Positions 19,938 to 28,638 of a DNA stretch of 52,428 nucleotides are shown here, one piece after another. Position 1 is the stretch's first letter, and each line of letters starts with the position of its first letter. The stretch covers positions 1-52,428 of the forward strand of contig CALSTX010000009.1 of assembly GCA_943789375.1 (NCBI GenBank), in the 5' to 3' direction. The translations under genes were made by a program, and so were the position numbers. The notes beneath the pieces are model-generated. The model saw only the letters and a list, made by a program, of their open reading frames with translations, was not told where the DNA came from and ran no database searches. The stretch is from an uncultured Opitutales bacterium. Lineage in GTDB: Bacteria > Verrucomicrobiota > Verrucomicrobiia > Opitutales > Seribacteraceae.

Positions 19938-19958
19938 TATCGCAATGTACTTGCAATA
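19938..19958. promoter_or_regulatory. 21-bp palindrome, candidate Fur/Zur-type operator
   Basis: The sequence is TAT-N-GCAA-N5-TTGC-N-ATA, with 14 of 14 arm positions in perfect dyad symmetry. It ends 15 bases upstream of the first codon of the CopL/DUF2946-like gene. Its size, AT-rich arms and place before a putative metal-uptake unit suggest a Fur-family (Zur-like) repressor site. No Verrucomicrobiota Zur consensus was available for comparison. Confidence 0.5.
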
Positions 19959-20461
19959 GCAATATCAAGTGATGCTAGATTATCTTTTAAACAGAAACCA
20001 AACCTGGACAGTAAATACCTTTTGGCAAATTGATCTGATAGAAAACAGTATGTAACCCAGATTAAAAACTTAGAGTTACTTCTTTAATAGATAATGAAGA
20101 GACTGAATGGGCATGTTATCTTTAACTACGATTTAAAGACTTATGCCTCTCCCATTCTCCTTGTCCTGATAGATCGAATTCATCGAACAAACCAACCCAG
20201 TCACTTCACTTACAGCATTAATAACGGGAGTAGCCCACGAGCCTTTTGCATAATCAGCAGTGATGGACATTATTTCATCGACCATTTGGTTAATTTTATC
20301 TGCAAAAATGATTATCGAGGTAAAGCTCCACGGCCAAACTCTGAATCGAAAAGAAATTGGAAAAGCAGAGGAACCCCAAAAAAAAATTCATTCCTCAAAT
20401 AGGCAGGGGCAAAAAAAGCAAGTCAATCCACTCCAATCAATCTCATTGAGTGGTAACGGGC
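19959..20461. other. Gap with no recognised gene
   Basis: About 500 bases between the metal-uptake unit and the DCC gene. A 50-codon minus-strand frame at 20133-20285 reads as a plausible soluble peptide, but it has no recognisable family and no ribosome-binding site. Two overlapping plus-strand frames (20094-20402 and 20260-20598) look like chance. Confidence 0.4.
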
Positions 20462-20899
20462 TTAGTCAAGAAAACGATCTTTTTCACTGGGACGGGGCAC
20501 CCGGCAACTCTCACTCTTACCAAATATCTGGTAGCGAAAGCGAGCAATCAAGGCATAGAGAGGGTCGCGTAGAAAAAAGGGAACAAGCCAAAAAATAAAG
20601 AAAAGGGACCAGACTCCACCCAGATCCCTTAGAATTCGCAACGCCGCACCTGAACGATAATGCTTTTTACCACCGGTAACATAAACAATGGAATTCAGGC
20701 ATTCACTTGCTTCCGGGTCTATACCTCGGGCATATTTTCCCTGTAATGGAGCGAACTTAAAAATACCCTGCCTGTCTTGTAAGAGAAGAAAAGTAACCCA
20801 GGCATTGCAGAGTCCGCACCTACCATCAAAAAGGATAACTCTCATTACATCATTCACTGGGAACGATCCTACAGCTTTGTAAGGTAGTTTCAATCTCAT
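20462..20899 (-). CDS. DCC-family (DUF393) thiol-disulfide oxidoreductase-like protein
   Basis: A 145-residue DUF393 protein. The defining DxxCxLC motif is present as FDGRCGLC (Cys28 and Cys31 from the first ATG), followed by FKFAPLQGKYA and YRSGAALRIL, with a hydrophobic segment (WSLFFIFWLVPFFL) near residue 100. The family is predicted to have thioredoxin-like redox activity; the partner is unknown. An internal ATG at 20845 (MRVILFDG) gives the usual family N-terminus and may be the true start. Neither start has a good ribosome-binding site. It is isolated between long gaps. Confidence 0.88.
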   Translation of the reverse strand: MRLKLPYKAVGSFPVNDVMRVILFDGRCGLCNAWVTFLLLQDRQGIFKFAPLQGKYARGIDPEASECLNSIVYVTGGKKHYRSGAALRILRDLGGVWSLFFIFWLVPFFLRDPLYALIARFRYQIFGKSESCRVPRPSEKDRFLD

Positions 20900-21128
20900 A
20901 GGAAGCAGAGGGTTAGATGATCATAAGATTAAAAAATTCACTAAAATCAGGTAAAGCGTAGATCGATACATCTTACCCAAAGACCCCAAGTTAAATAATT
21001 TTATCCAATCAAAACGAATAAAAAAGTACCTTGTATGATTTTTGAAAACTTATAAAAGATTTGCTCAGAATTAAAGATCATGAAATCTATGGAATCTAGG
21101 CTTTCTCCAAAATACAGATTCGTCCAAA

Positions 21129-22967
21129 ATGAAAGAATTCAGAAGCATAACTTCACCAATCATTCTCACTTTAGTTTGCTCATTTCTGGAGGCAAAGTCA
21201 GCGAAACCAAATATTCTGTGGATTACCAGTGAGGATAACAGTATTGAATGGATAAGTTGCTACGGAAGCAAAAATGCCAAGACTCCCAATATTGATCAAT
21301 TGGCCAAGGAAGGGTTCCGCTACCTGTACTGCTTTGATAACGGAGCAGTCTGTGCCCCCACCCGGTCCTCCTGGATCACCGGTATGCACTCCATCTCTAC
21401 CGGGACCCAACCCATGCGCAGCGGCAACGAGATTCCTCCATCCATCAGCTTCTATAACGAGCTCCTGCAAAAGGCCGGTTACTTCACCAGCAATTGTTCG
21501 AAAACCGACTATAACCTAAGAGCACCGAGTGGTCGCAACCCCAAGGACTTTTGGAACTACTCAGGAAGGGACTATGCAGGAACCTGGAAAAAACGGAAAG
21601 AAGGACAGCCCTTTTTTACGGTTTACAATATTGGAGACAGTCATGAGTCCAGAGCCTTCGGTGATCATAAGGACGAGTCAGTCGATCCTGCGAAAATGAT
21701 CCTCGCACCCTACCACCCGGACCTTCCCGAAATGAGAAATACTTACGCAAAATATACAAGTGCTATTTCGAGGATGGATTCCTTGGTTGGACAAGCCATC
21801 AAGAACCTTAAACGGGACGGACTCTATGAAGATACCATCATTGTCTATAACTCAGACCACGGGGGGGTGCTCGCCCGAAGCAAGCGCTTTCTTTACTCCA
21901 GTGGGATCCATTGCCCGTTGATTGTACGTATCCCACAGAAGTGGAAGCACCTTTATCCCGAAAGTAAAAAACCGGGTTCGACCGTCGACCGGATTGTCAG
22001 CTTTATCGATATGCCCAAGACCTGGGTCAGCCTGACTGGTGCTGAAATGAAAGACCAGTTTCAGGGCCGAATCTTTCTTGGTCCCCAGACCGAGCCTGAA
22101 CCTAACTACCATTTCTCTTGGCGTAGTCGGGCAGATGAACGATTTGACTGCGTGCGAGTTGTGCGGGACGAACAGTTTGCATACCATAAAAATTATGCAC
22201 CCTTTGCTCCCAACGGACAGTATCTTGCCTATATGCACAATATGAAAGCAACGGGTGCCTGGGAAAGACACCATCAGGCAGGAAAAACCAATGCAATGAC
22301 CGGTCGCTTCTTTGAACCCCGCCCATCGGAGGAATTCTACGATAACTTTCAAGACTTTCACAATATAGACAATCAAATCAATGACCCCCTGCATCAGACC
22401 AAGATCAGGGAACTCAGGATGGAACTTCGTCGCCAACAGTTGCAGTATTTTGATTCCGGGCTCATGCCGGAGGAGATGAGAAACCGAATCACCAAGGAGA
22501 AAAACACCACAGTGTTTGCATTCGTTCGCGATGCCAAACTCTACCCGTTGGCGAAGTATCTCGACTACGCCGATCTTGTCCTCACCAGAAAACAGAAAAA
22601 TCTCAAGACTTTCACTGAGGCTCTTTCCGATACTGACCCGGTTATACGCTACTGGTCGGTGATTGGCCTGCTTCTGCTCGAAAAACAAGCCAAGCCTGCA
22701 ATTTCAGATCTGAAAAAAGTTCTTGGTGATCAGGATGAGATCCCACCTTTTGCAGCCTGGGCAATTTACAAAGCAGGTGATAAATCTTTTGCAAAAAAAT
22801 GGATGCTTCAGACCATCAATGAAAATCCTGAAAACAAAACACTGGCCAATATTTTCGATTGGATGAAGCAGGAAAGTTTCTCCATCCTATCCAAAATACC
22901 CGAGGGAAAACTACCCAAAAAAGGTCTACTTAAAGATGTAGTTAACCGCTACAAAGCCCGCATCTAA
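21129..22967 (+). CDS. Sulfatase with C-terminal HEAT-like region
   Basis: A 612-residue formylglycine-dependent sulfatase of the N-sulfoglucosamine-sulfohydrolase-like type. It has a signal peptide (about 1-24), the N-terminal metal site PNILWITSEDNS, the maturation motif CAPTR (Cys75), and a late metal site YNSDHGG. The catalytic domain ends near residue 430. Residues of about 470-600 form a helical, HEAT-like extension (ALSDTDPVIRYWSVIGLLLL, LGDQDEIPPFAAWAIYKAG) shared by this subgroup in Verrucomicrobiota. It probably acts on sulfated polysaccharides in the periplasm. It stands alone on the plus strand. Confidence 0.93.
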   Translation: MKEFRSITSPIILTLVCSFLEAKSAKPNILWITSEDNSIEWISCYGSKNAKTPNIDQLAKEGFRYLYCFDNGAVCAPTRSSWITGMHSISTGTQPMRSGNEIPPSISFYNELLQKAGYFTSNCSKTDYNLRAPSGRNPKDFWNYSGRDYAGTWKKRKEGQPFFTVYNIGDSHESRAFGDHKDESVDPAKMILAPYHPDLPEMRNTYAKYTSAISRMDSLVGQAIKNLKRDGLYEDTIIVYNSDHGGVLARSKRFLYSSGIHCPLIVRIPQKWKHLYPESKKPGSTVDRIVSFIDMPKTWVSLTGAEMKDQFQGRIFLGPQTEPEPNYHFSWRSRADERFDCVRVVRDEQFAYHKNYAPFAPNGQYLAYMHNMKATGAWERHHQAGKTNAMTGRFFEPRPSEEFYDNFQDFHNIDNQINDPLHQTKIRELRMELRRQQLQYFDSGLMPEEMRNRITKEKNTTVFAFVRDAKLYPLAKYLDYADLVLTRKQKNLKTFTEALSDTDPVIRYWSVIGLLLLEKQAKPAISDLKKVLGDQDEIPPFAAWAIYKAGDKSFAKKWMLQTINENPENKTLANIFDWMKQESFSILSKIPEGKLPKKGLLKDVVNRYKARI

Positions 22968-23022
22968 CCATCGGGGTGATATCCAACAAAGTACTTTTGC
23001 AAAGCCGGATATAGTTCCCCCC

Positions 23023-23196
23023 ATGACTTCGACACCTTCCTTTCTGGCCAATGAAATCATCTGACAGGCCAAGGCTGAACTAGTGCAAGGAGGAAAACCC
23101 TATTATGACCAGGTCATTCAAAGGGACGGCAACATGATCTTGGCCTCTCCTTTATGGGTTACGAAAAATAATATCTTTCAGTCCCCGTTGATGTAA
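23023..23196 (+). pseudogene. Possible short gene remnant with in-frame TGA
   Basis: A plus-strand frame from the ATG at 23023 to the TAA at 23194-23196 is broken only by a TGA at 23062-23064. The 43 codons after it read as a plausible soluble protein (for example KAELVQGGKPYYDQVIQRDG), unlike random intergenic sequence. I do not recognise the family. It may be a decayed gene piece or chance. Confidence 0.3.
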
Positions 23197-23254
23197 GTAA
23201 TAGAACGCCCCCCATTTCAGTTGACTATATCTGCACACATGGGAGCGTTGTTGT

Positions 23255-23995
23255 ATGGTACCTTGTAATATTTCCTGCTCCGTCCATGCATCGCTTGTCG
23301 GTTTTTTGATCACGACCTTGACTACTTTCAGTCAGCCAGCACAGACAAAAGCTGAACTTCCCGCTGAGGACACCCTGATCTATGAAACTATTGGTATCAT
23401 GTGTGCCAAAGGTACAGGCTTGGGCAAGATGCAGTTCACAGAAGCTCAGATTGAAATGATTCTGGCAGGGATGAAAAAAGGGTTTTCCATGAAAGTAATG
23501 CCCCCGGAATATGCGGCCGTTCAGGAAAAAGTGCAGGCTATAATGATGAAAAAAATGCAGATATCTCGGCAAGCTGAACAGGCAATTATGGCTAAAGCAG
23601 CCGAAGGAAATAAAGCAAAGGGTAAGGAATACCTAACCCTACTGAGTAGACAAGATGGTGTACAAAAAGATCCTTCCGGCTTTTATTATGAAATTCTAAA
23701 AAAAGGGGAAGGAGCAAGTCCAACCATGGAAAATTCTGTTCGTCTGCACTACCACGGCACCCTGATTGACGGAACCGTTTTCGACAGTTCCGTAGATCGT
23801 GGACAGCCCGCAAACTTTCCCATGAGTGGAGTAATTAAAGGATTTTCAGGAGGACTTACCAAGACACAGGTGGGTGGAAAAATCCGAATTTATATCCCCA
23901 GCGAACTTGGATACGGAGACAATCCCAGACCTGGTGGGAAAATCAAACCTGGAGACACCCTGATTTTTGAATGTGAGCTCTTAGAAATCAACTAG
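23255..23995 (+). CDS. FKBP-type peptidyl-prolyl isomerase (Mip/FkpA-like)
   Basis: A 246-residue exported proline isomerase. The N-terminal hydrophobic stretch (about 8-27) is a signal sequence. Residues of about 40-140 form the helical FKBP-N dimerisation region (AEDTLIYETIGIMCAKG, Met/Lys-rich helices). The FKBP domain (about 155-246) has VRLHYHGTLIDGTVFDSS, VIKGFSGGLTKTQVGGK, IPSELGYGD and GDTLIFECELLEIN. Layout and length match Mip/FkpA periplasmic chaperones. The context (lone plus-strand gene) gives no client. Confidence 0.94.
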   Translation: MVPCNISCSVHASLVGFLITTLTTFSQPAQTKAELPAEDTLIYETIGIMCAKGTGLGKMQFTEAQIEMILAGMKKGFSMKVMPPEYAAVQEKVQAIMMKKMQISRQAEQAIMAKAAEGNKAKGKEYLTLLSRQDGVQKDPSGFYYEILKKGEGASPTMENSVRLHYHGTLIDGTVFDSSVDRGQPANFPMSGVIKGFSGGLTKTQVGGKIRIYIPSELGYGDNPRPGGKIKPGDTLIFECELLEIN

Positions 23996-24108
23996 CCTCT
24001 CTTCAGTTCACCTTTCCCAGTAAACAGGTGCTAGCATGGCAGTAGGTATAAAGGTAAAGAGTTATATTTGAAGGAATGTAATACCTATTCAGGTGAAGAT
24101 TACTGGGC

Positions 24109-25809
24109 TTAGGGACTCCATTTAAAATCTGCGAAAACAACTTTGGTTATATCGGACCCAGGCCTTGGCATGATCCCAATATCGTCAGCAAGAGACCAGT
24201 CACTCAGACCAACTCCATGACTCATTAACTGCTTTGCCCGGATGCTTATGCTTTGCCAATCATTGGAAGCGGTGATGTCTAGCTCAGTGGTAAATCGGCG
24301 GTTTGCACTAAGAACTACTTTTTGTGGTTGGGTGCAGTAGAATCGAAAGCTAAGCTTGGATCCCCCGGGTGCTTTCCATTTTGGGTCAGAGAACTGGATA
24401 TTCTTCGTTCCCCTTCGATTGTCAAGGGGGCGAAACCCCAGTACTCCCCCCACCCCTTCCGCTGGTCCGACATGAGACCATTGTCCAGTTCCTTCGGAGT
24501 TTAAATCGGATTTTTTATCCGTAGCCACCGCCTTACCAAGCCTGGATGGAATGACTGCCTCGAAATCCGAGGATAGAACGCTGTTGTTATGGTAACGGAT
24601 ATTGGCATAGGAAAATAAATAATCATCCACATTCATAACTGGTAGCTTGGTCACCCAGGTATTCCCCTGCCTGACCGAATTCACATCCCTCCAGTAGCGG
24701 GCAATATTATTCGATGTCTTCAGGCACTGGTAAACTTGAATTTCCTTAATTTCTGCTGGGCTTGCAGGAGTCAGGTGCAGCACGGGCACACCATCTGCAT
24801 CAAGTTGTATTTTCGACTGGGGTCGCTCTGGCCAGAAATGTTTTTTGCCAAGCACATGCTTTTCCAGCCATAGCTGACAATTATCTCCGAGCTTTTCGGT
24901 ATTGTGATGCCCGCGTGCCTGAACAGCAAAATCCCAGGGTACTCCGGACTTAAAGTTTTTAAAAGTTTCACATCCCCGCTCATGACCACCATGATGATCA
25001 TTGGAACCATTCAGCCAAAGACTGGCCGCGGTAATATAAGGAGCATGGGCTTGCGGGGCCACGGCCGAAAGATACAGTTTTTGTCCCGGTGATTTCTCCG
25101 GTGCCTGGTATGGGTTGTTGTGCATCCATACCGCTCGATCTCGATAATAGTTAATCCAGCCAATCCCAAAGTAAGAAACAATCGCCTTGACCCGGGGGTC
25201 CATTCCCAGGTTCCACATAATCGTACCTCCATAGGAATACCCCTTGGCACCTATACGACCCGGGTCCACTTCTTTTTGAACCAGTAAATAACTTAGGGCT
25301 CTCCGTTGCACCGCATTCCATAAATAATGAGAGGTTGCTTTTGGATTTGTGGTTTGGCTACCGTCAGGCATGCGGTCATAGATCAGGGTATGGCCCATTT
25401 TTTTGGCCTCCATATGGCCATGGGCCAAAGCATCCGGATACTTCGTGTAATCACTCCGCTTATTAATCCCGGAGTAATCATGAGCCATCACTGCCCATCC
25501 ATCATTCACATATTTCATATCGATGGCGGGACCACCCATCCATCCGTGGACATTCAACAAGCCGGGTGCCATTTTCGTTCCGGCTTTTACTGCATACTTA
25601 CAGAAAATACGAACCTCCTCTGCGTTCACATACGCACTAATGTAGGATTCCTTGAAAAAAATTCCTCCTTTTGTTTCCTGCCGAACGATATCCTCTTTAA
25701 AACCACCCTTATCCGGATTGTAATCCCTCCATACCTCGGGCGGAGTCAGTAAAGGTGTGGCCTTGGCAACTGTTAGTAAAATGCTCAGGAGAATTACTGG
25801 ATATGGCAT
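24109..25809 (-). CDS. Multidomain secreted acyl esterase (acetyl-xylan-esterase-like)
   Basis: A 566-residue exported alpha/beta hydrolase with a signal peptide (about 1-17). It has an oxyanion-region motif (NVHGWMGGP, about 87-94), the nucleophile elbow KGYSYGGT with Ser192, a probable Asp in LWLNGSNDHHGG and His in ARGHHNTEK. The catalytic part ends near residue 330. The remaining 230 residues are beta-rich (KLSFRFYCTQPQKVVL and similar) and look like a carbohydrate-binding or sandwich domain. The cephalosporin-C-deacetylase/dienelactone-hydrolase superfamily is the best match. Removal of acetyl groups from polysaccharide is inferred from family and the sulfatase-rich context. Confidence 0.85.
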   Translation of the reverse strand: MPYPVILLSILLTVAKATPLLTPPEVWRDYNPDKGGFKEDIVRQETKGGIFFKESYISAYVNAEEVRIFCKYAVKAGTKMAPGLLNVHGWMGGPAIDMKYVNDGWAVMAHDYSGINKRSDYTKYPDALAHGHMEAKKMGHTLIYDRMPDGSQTTNPKATSHYLWNAVQRRALSYLLVQKEVDPGRIGAKGYSYGGTIMWNLGMDPRVKAIVSYFGIGWINYYRDRAVWMHNNPYQAPEKSPGQKLYLSAVAPQAHAPYITAASLWLNGSNDHHGGHERGCETFKNFKSGVPWDFAVQARGHHNTEKLGDNCQLWLEKHVLGKKHFWPERPQSKIQLDADGVPVLHLTPASPAEIKEIQVYQCLKTSNNIARYWRDVNSVRQGNTWVTKLPVMNVDDYLFSYANIRYHNNSVLSSDFEAVIPSRLGKAVATDKKSDLNSEGTGQWSHVGPAEGVGGVLGFRPLDNRRGTKNIQFSDPKWKAPGGSKLSFRFYCTQPQKVVLSANRRFTTELDITASNDWQSISIRAKQLMSHGVGLSDWSLADDIGIMPRPGSDITKVVFADFKWSP

Positions 25810-26179
25810 AAGAATAATTTAGAGGGTAAAAATTGTAAGAATTATATGCGAAAATGGATAACAAAATTTTCAAAATAAACAACCTACTCTTTTACACATG
25901 AGAGTAGACCAGACATTTAGAATACAGTTATCTGTAACAGACAGCAACCAGATGGGTAGTAAGCTTAGTTAAACTCAGTAGTAGTTTGAATGCGTATGTG
26001 TTTACATAACTGAGGGAAATTTTTACCGCTCATCTTAATGAGCTTTTCCCCAGCCAAGGTGAGGTCCGTATAGTATTGATTTAAAAAGTACGAAGAGTGC
26101 TTCGGCTATGGGCAACCTCAGTTTCTACAAAGCAGAGGATTTTACATCTTTTTTTAAATTTCTAAAGCTGCATGCCCAA
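25810..26179. other. Gap with two inverted repeats
   Basis: No coding sequence is seen in these 370 bases. CTACTCT (25884-25890) and AGAGTAG (25901-25907) form a 7-10-7 inverted repeat about 75 bases upstream of the esterase start. GCTCAT (26028-26033) and ATGAGC (26038-26043) form a tight hairpin downstream of the HAD gene, but it lacks a T-tract on the minus strand. Confidence 0.5.
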
Positions 26180-26845
26180 TTATGTACTTCCCACCAGCCA
26201 GTCCTTCAGGACCATAATATTGGGAAATTCAGGGATCCACGATAATTCAGCAGGTAAGTCGGTAGTGAATTCACAACGCAACCGTACAGGATGAGCTCCA
26301 GACTCAATCGCTGCATATTGGTTGTAAATTCGATCATCAACCAAAATGGTTTCCTCCGGCTTGAGCTCGTACTTTTTATAACAATCTTGGAGCCGGTCTC
26401 TTTTGGCATTGTCATGCATAAATTCTCCGTGCTCCACACATTCAATGGTTAGAAAGTCAGTAACAGGTGCCAGTACATCATCCAAATATGCTTTTTTCGC
26501 TTGGACATCGTAGGTCGCCGACATTGTAAACTGTCGGTACCCCCGCTCATTGAGTTTATTAAGTGTTTCGATCACCCCAGGATACAGAGGGCGATTTCTG
26601 AAAAATTCTTGGTCGGCACAAAAGTCCTGGTCCATTTCGTTGCCATGTTCCGCATGGGTCTTCAACTCTAGGGCACCGTACTCGGGAACGATCGGAAGAA
26701 CCTCGGGAAGCTGTTCCCACTTCAAGCCCTCATACTGTTCCCGGTACTTGGGATGACTAGTCAAGAAATGGTAGTAAGCATAATTGAGATCGGCAAGAAC
26801 CCCATCCACATCCCAGAAAATATTTTTTATTTCGGACGGTTTCAC
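26180..26845 (-). CDS. HAD-superfamily hydrolase
   Basis: A 221-residue cytoplasmic HAD phosphatase-like enzyme. Motif I is DVDGVLAD (Asp12 nucleophile, Asp14 acid/base), motif II is the Ser in QFTMSATYD, and motif III/IV is the Lys/Asp region EETILVDDRIYN. A helical cap lies between residues of about 20 and 85. The start is a GTG at 26845 that overlaps the stop of the preceding sulfatase relic as GTGA, indicating coupled translation. A sugar-phosphate phosphatase is likely, but the substrate cannot be read from sequence. Confidence 0.88.
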   Translation of the reverse strand: MKPSEIKNIFWDVDGVLADLNYAYYHFLTSHPKYREQYEGLKWEQLPEVLPIVPEYGALELKTHAEHGNEMDQDFCADQEFFRNRPLYPGVIETLNKLNERGYRQFTMSATYDVQAKKAYLDDVLAPVTDFLTIECVEHGEFMHDNAKRDRLQDCYKKYELKPEETILVDDRIYNQYAAIESGAHPVRLRCEFTTDLPAELSWIPEFPNIMVLKDWLVGST

Positions 26846-27225
26846 TTACTTCCCTGAGCCCTTCCAAAGATCAATCGAGGTAACATTTTTTTGGGAAGTA
26901 ACTGGGATACTTCTCCCATCAGCGACCTGTTCATCCAACCAGGGATCAGGTTTTTAACTTTATCGGGATAATTCCTTGCAAGATTGGTGGTTTCGCTCCG
27001 ATCCTCTTTCAATTGGCAGAATTGCTCATTCTCAGAACCAAGATTTTGCAGTAATAATTTCCCATATCCCTGACGAATGGAAAACCTGCCCTCGATATCT
27101 CCATAGCCAAAATCATCCGCGAAGATAAAAATTACATTGGCCTTTGATTCATTTCCCTGAAGACAATTGTTGCACAACCCAAGGGATGAAGCCAAAAGTA
27201 AGAATTGCTGTATGAACTTAGTCAT
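26842..27225 (-). pseudogene. Internally deleted sulfatase relic
   Basis: The 127-codon frame keeps a sulfatase signal peptide and first metal-binding strand (ANVIFIFADDFGYGDI, about 29-44). It then jumps directly to a sulfatase C-terminal end (FCQLKEDRSETTNLARNYPDKVKNL, of the form 'LYDLKEDPSETxNLA'). The formylglycine motif and the rest of the core, normally 350 or so residues, are absent, so it cannot be an active sulfatase. The deletion preserved the reading frame and the GTGA coupling to the HAD gene. It could still be expressed as a small exported protein. Confidence 0.8.
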
Positions 27226-27263
27226 TAGCTCTTGTTAGCTATCTCAAAGGCAAGTGTCGAACC

Positions 27264-27618
27264 ATCAATAAGTGTGATACAACATATGCTCGGGAAAGCC
27301 AGTATTATACCCTGCATCCCGTAGACAAACCCTAAAAATGTCCACGCCTTTGGATAAAGCTTTTATCTCTAATGGCTACATCATCCTCAATTTTCTAAAA
27401 ACACCTGATGCGGATAAAGCCTAGTCATAAAACTTGACCGACTCGGACTGCAAATAGAAGCGGTCGTGTAAGCTTGGGTGTAAACAGTTCCCTCGCCGGC
27501 AACCTGACCCATATGAGGCGTGCAAGCTCTCTTTGGTTCAATTGCTAACCATATCGCAACCGATATCCTCGGTAAAAATCCAAAGAATGTTGGGCCGTTG
27601 TTGTTGTTGTTTTTTTAA
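27264..27618 (-). pseudogene. Frameshifted N-terminal fragment of another sulfatase
   Basis: Three pieces of a sulfatase N-terminal half are readable on the minus strand in order but in different frames. They are RPNILWIFTEDIGCDM, then TPHMGQVAGEGTVYTQAY followed by the formylglycine motif in ASICSPSRSSFMT, then LRDAGYNTGF ending in a stop at 27264-27266. No start codon precedes the first piece, where a poly-Gln/Lys run made of CAA and AAA codons sits. The catalytic C-terminal two thirds is missing. It is distinct from the relic at 26842-27225, which has its own signal peptide. Confidence 0.82.
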
Positions 27619-27708
27619 TTTTTAGTATCCAAAAACAGACCAAGTGCTTGGAAACTCCACACAAAAAACGGCACCATTCATAGCAAGAAAAAAGGAAATA
27701 AAGTAATC

Positions 27709-28626
27709 TTACAAAAGGAGTTTATTCAAAAAATCCTGACGACTCACCTCAGGCAGGGGCCGGTCTTTTTCCCAATATTGCAAGTAACATTCCACGCCGA
27801 TCTTCTCGCAGGCTTCGAGCATGATCTCCCCAAAGATTGGGCTGTGTATACCATTGGATCCACTGCTAGTTGGAAACTCGCGATTCACATTGTAAAAAAG
27901 ATGAAGGGGTGGATCATCCTTGGAGAGGTGAGTAATGGGGGAACATTTAAGGGCAAGCTGCTTATACTTTTCCCAGTCCCTCATCATATCCTCAGCTGTT
28001 TCCGCCCCAAATGGTTGGTAAGGCATGGGGTTTGCGAATGTTTTCTCCCCGATTTTTTCCTTGATCAGAAAGGGATTCATCGTCGTCTGTGCCCCGGCCA
28101 CCTGAGCCCCAGATATTCGGGAGGAGAATCGTTTGACCGGATCAGGGTTATTCGGCTCCGCGATATCATCGTGCAAGGCTATCAACAGACTGGAGCACCC
28201 ACCAGCGGACCCCCCTGTTGCCACAATTCGGCTAGAATCAATTTTCCATTCGTCTGCTTTGAAACGAAGAAACTGAACCGCTCGGAGGGCAGAGTTCAGC
28301 ATCGCAGGTTGCAAAGCCCCTTCATTGACCAACGGATAACTGATTGAAGCAATATGATAGCCTTGCTTGAGTTGATGGGGTCGGAGGACTTCATCTTTTT
28401 TTCCCCCCATCCAACCTCCCCCATGGATTTGTAATAAAATCCCCACGGGTTGGGCAGATTGGAACTGCCAAAAATTAATCAGCTCTTTGGGATGAGGCCC
28501 ATATTGAACATCTTTGAAAGTAGGAGGCAGGCTGTTATCTTTTTGAGAGATATTTTGGTTACCCTGGGAAAGGAATACGAAGCTACAAAAAGATAATAAC
28601 TGAAATATTCGAAATAAGCACTTCAT
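27709..28626 (-). CDS. Exported carboxylesterase/lipase-like alpha/beta hydrolase
   Basis: A 305-residue esterase of the hormone-sensitive-lipase/BD-FAE type. It has a signal peptide (about 1-22), oxyanion motif HGGGWMGGKK (about 68-77), nucleophile elbow GGSAGG (Ser140) and a likely catalytic His in NGIHSP near residue 275. The usual Asp should lie in PLHLFYNVN or nearby, but is not clear. Deacylation of sugars in the periplasm is inferred. It is the last gene of the minus-strand catabolic cluster, 12 bases after the PVC cytochrome gene. Confidence 0.87.
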   Translation of the reverse strand: MKCLFRIFQLLSFCSFVFLSQGNQNISQKDNSLPPTFKDVQYGPHPKELINFWQFQSAQPVGILLQIHGGGWMGGKKDEVLRPHQLKQGYHIASISYPLVNEGALQPAMLNSALRAVQFLRFKADEWKIDSSRIVATGGSAGGCSSLLIALHDDIAEPNNPDPVKRFSSRISGAQVAGAQTTMNPFLIKEKIGEKTFANPMPYQPFGAETAEDMMRDWEKYKQLALKCSPITHLSKDDPPLHLFYNVNREFPTSSGSNGIHSPIFGEIMLEACEKIGVECYLQYWEKDRPLPEVSRQDFLNKLLL

Positions 28627-28638
28627 GGAATTGACAGA

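Noticed and set aside
20094..20402. Possible 102-codon gene
   Set aside because: No family resemblance, and it overlaps a competing frame on the other strand; no ribosome-binding site.
21852..22688. 278-codon minus-strand open frame
   Set aside because: It lies antisense to a complete sulfatase and has no recognisable domains.
27597..27616. GTT microsatellite and T-run
   Set aside because: Simple repeat too short for a phase-variation claim, and it lies in a dead sulfatase fragment.
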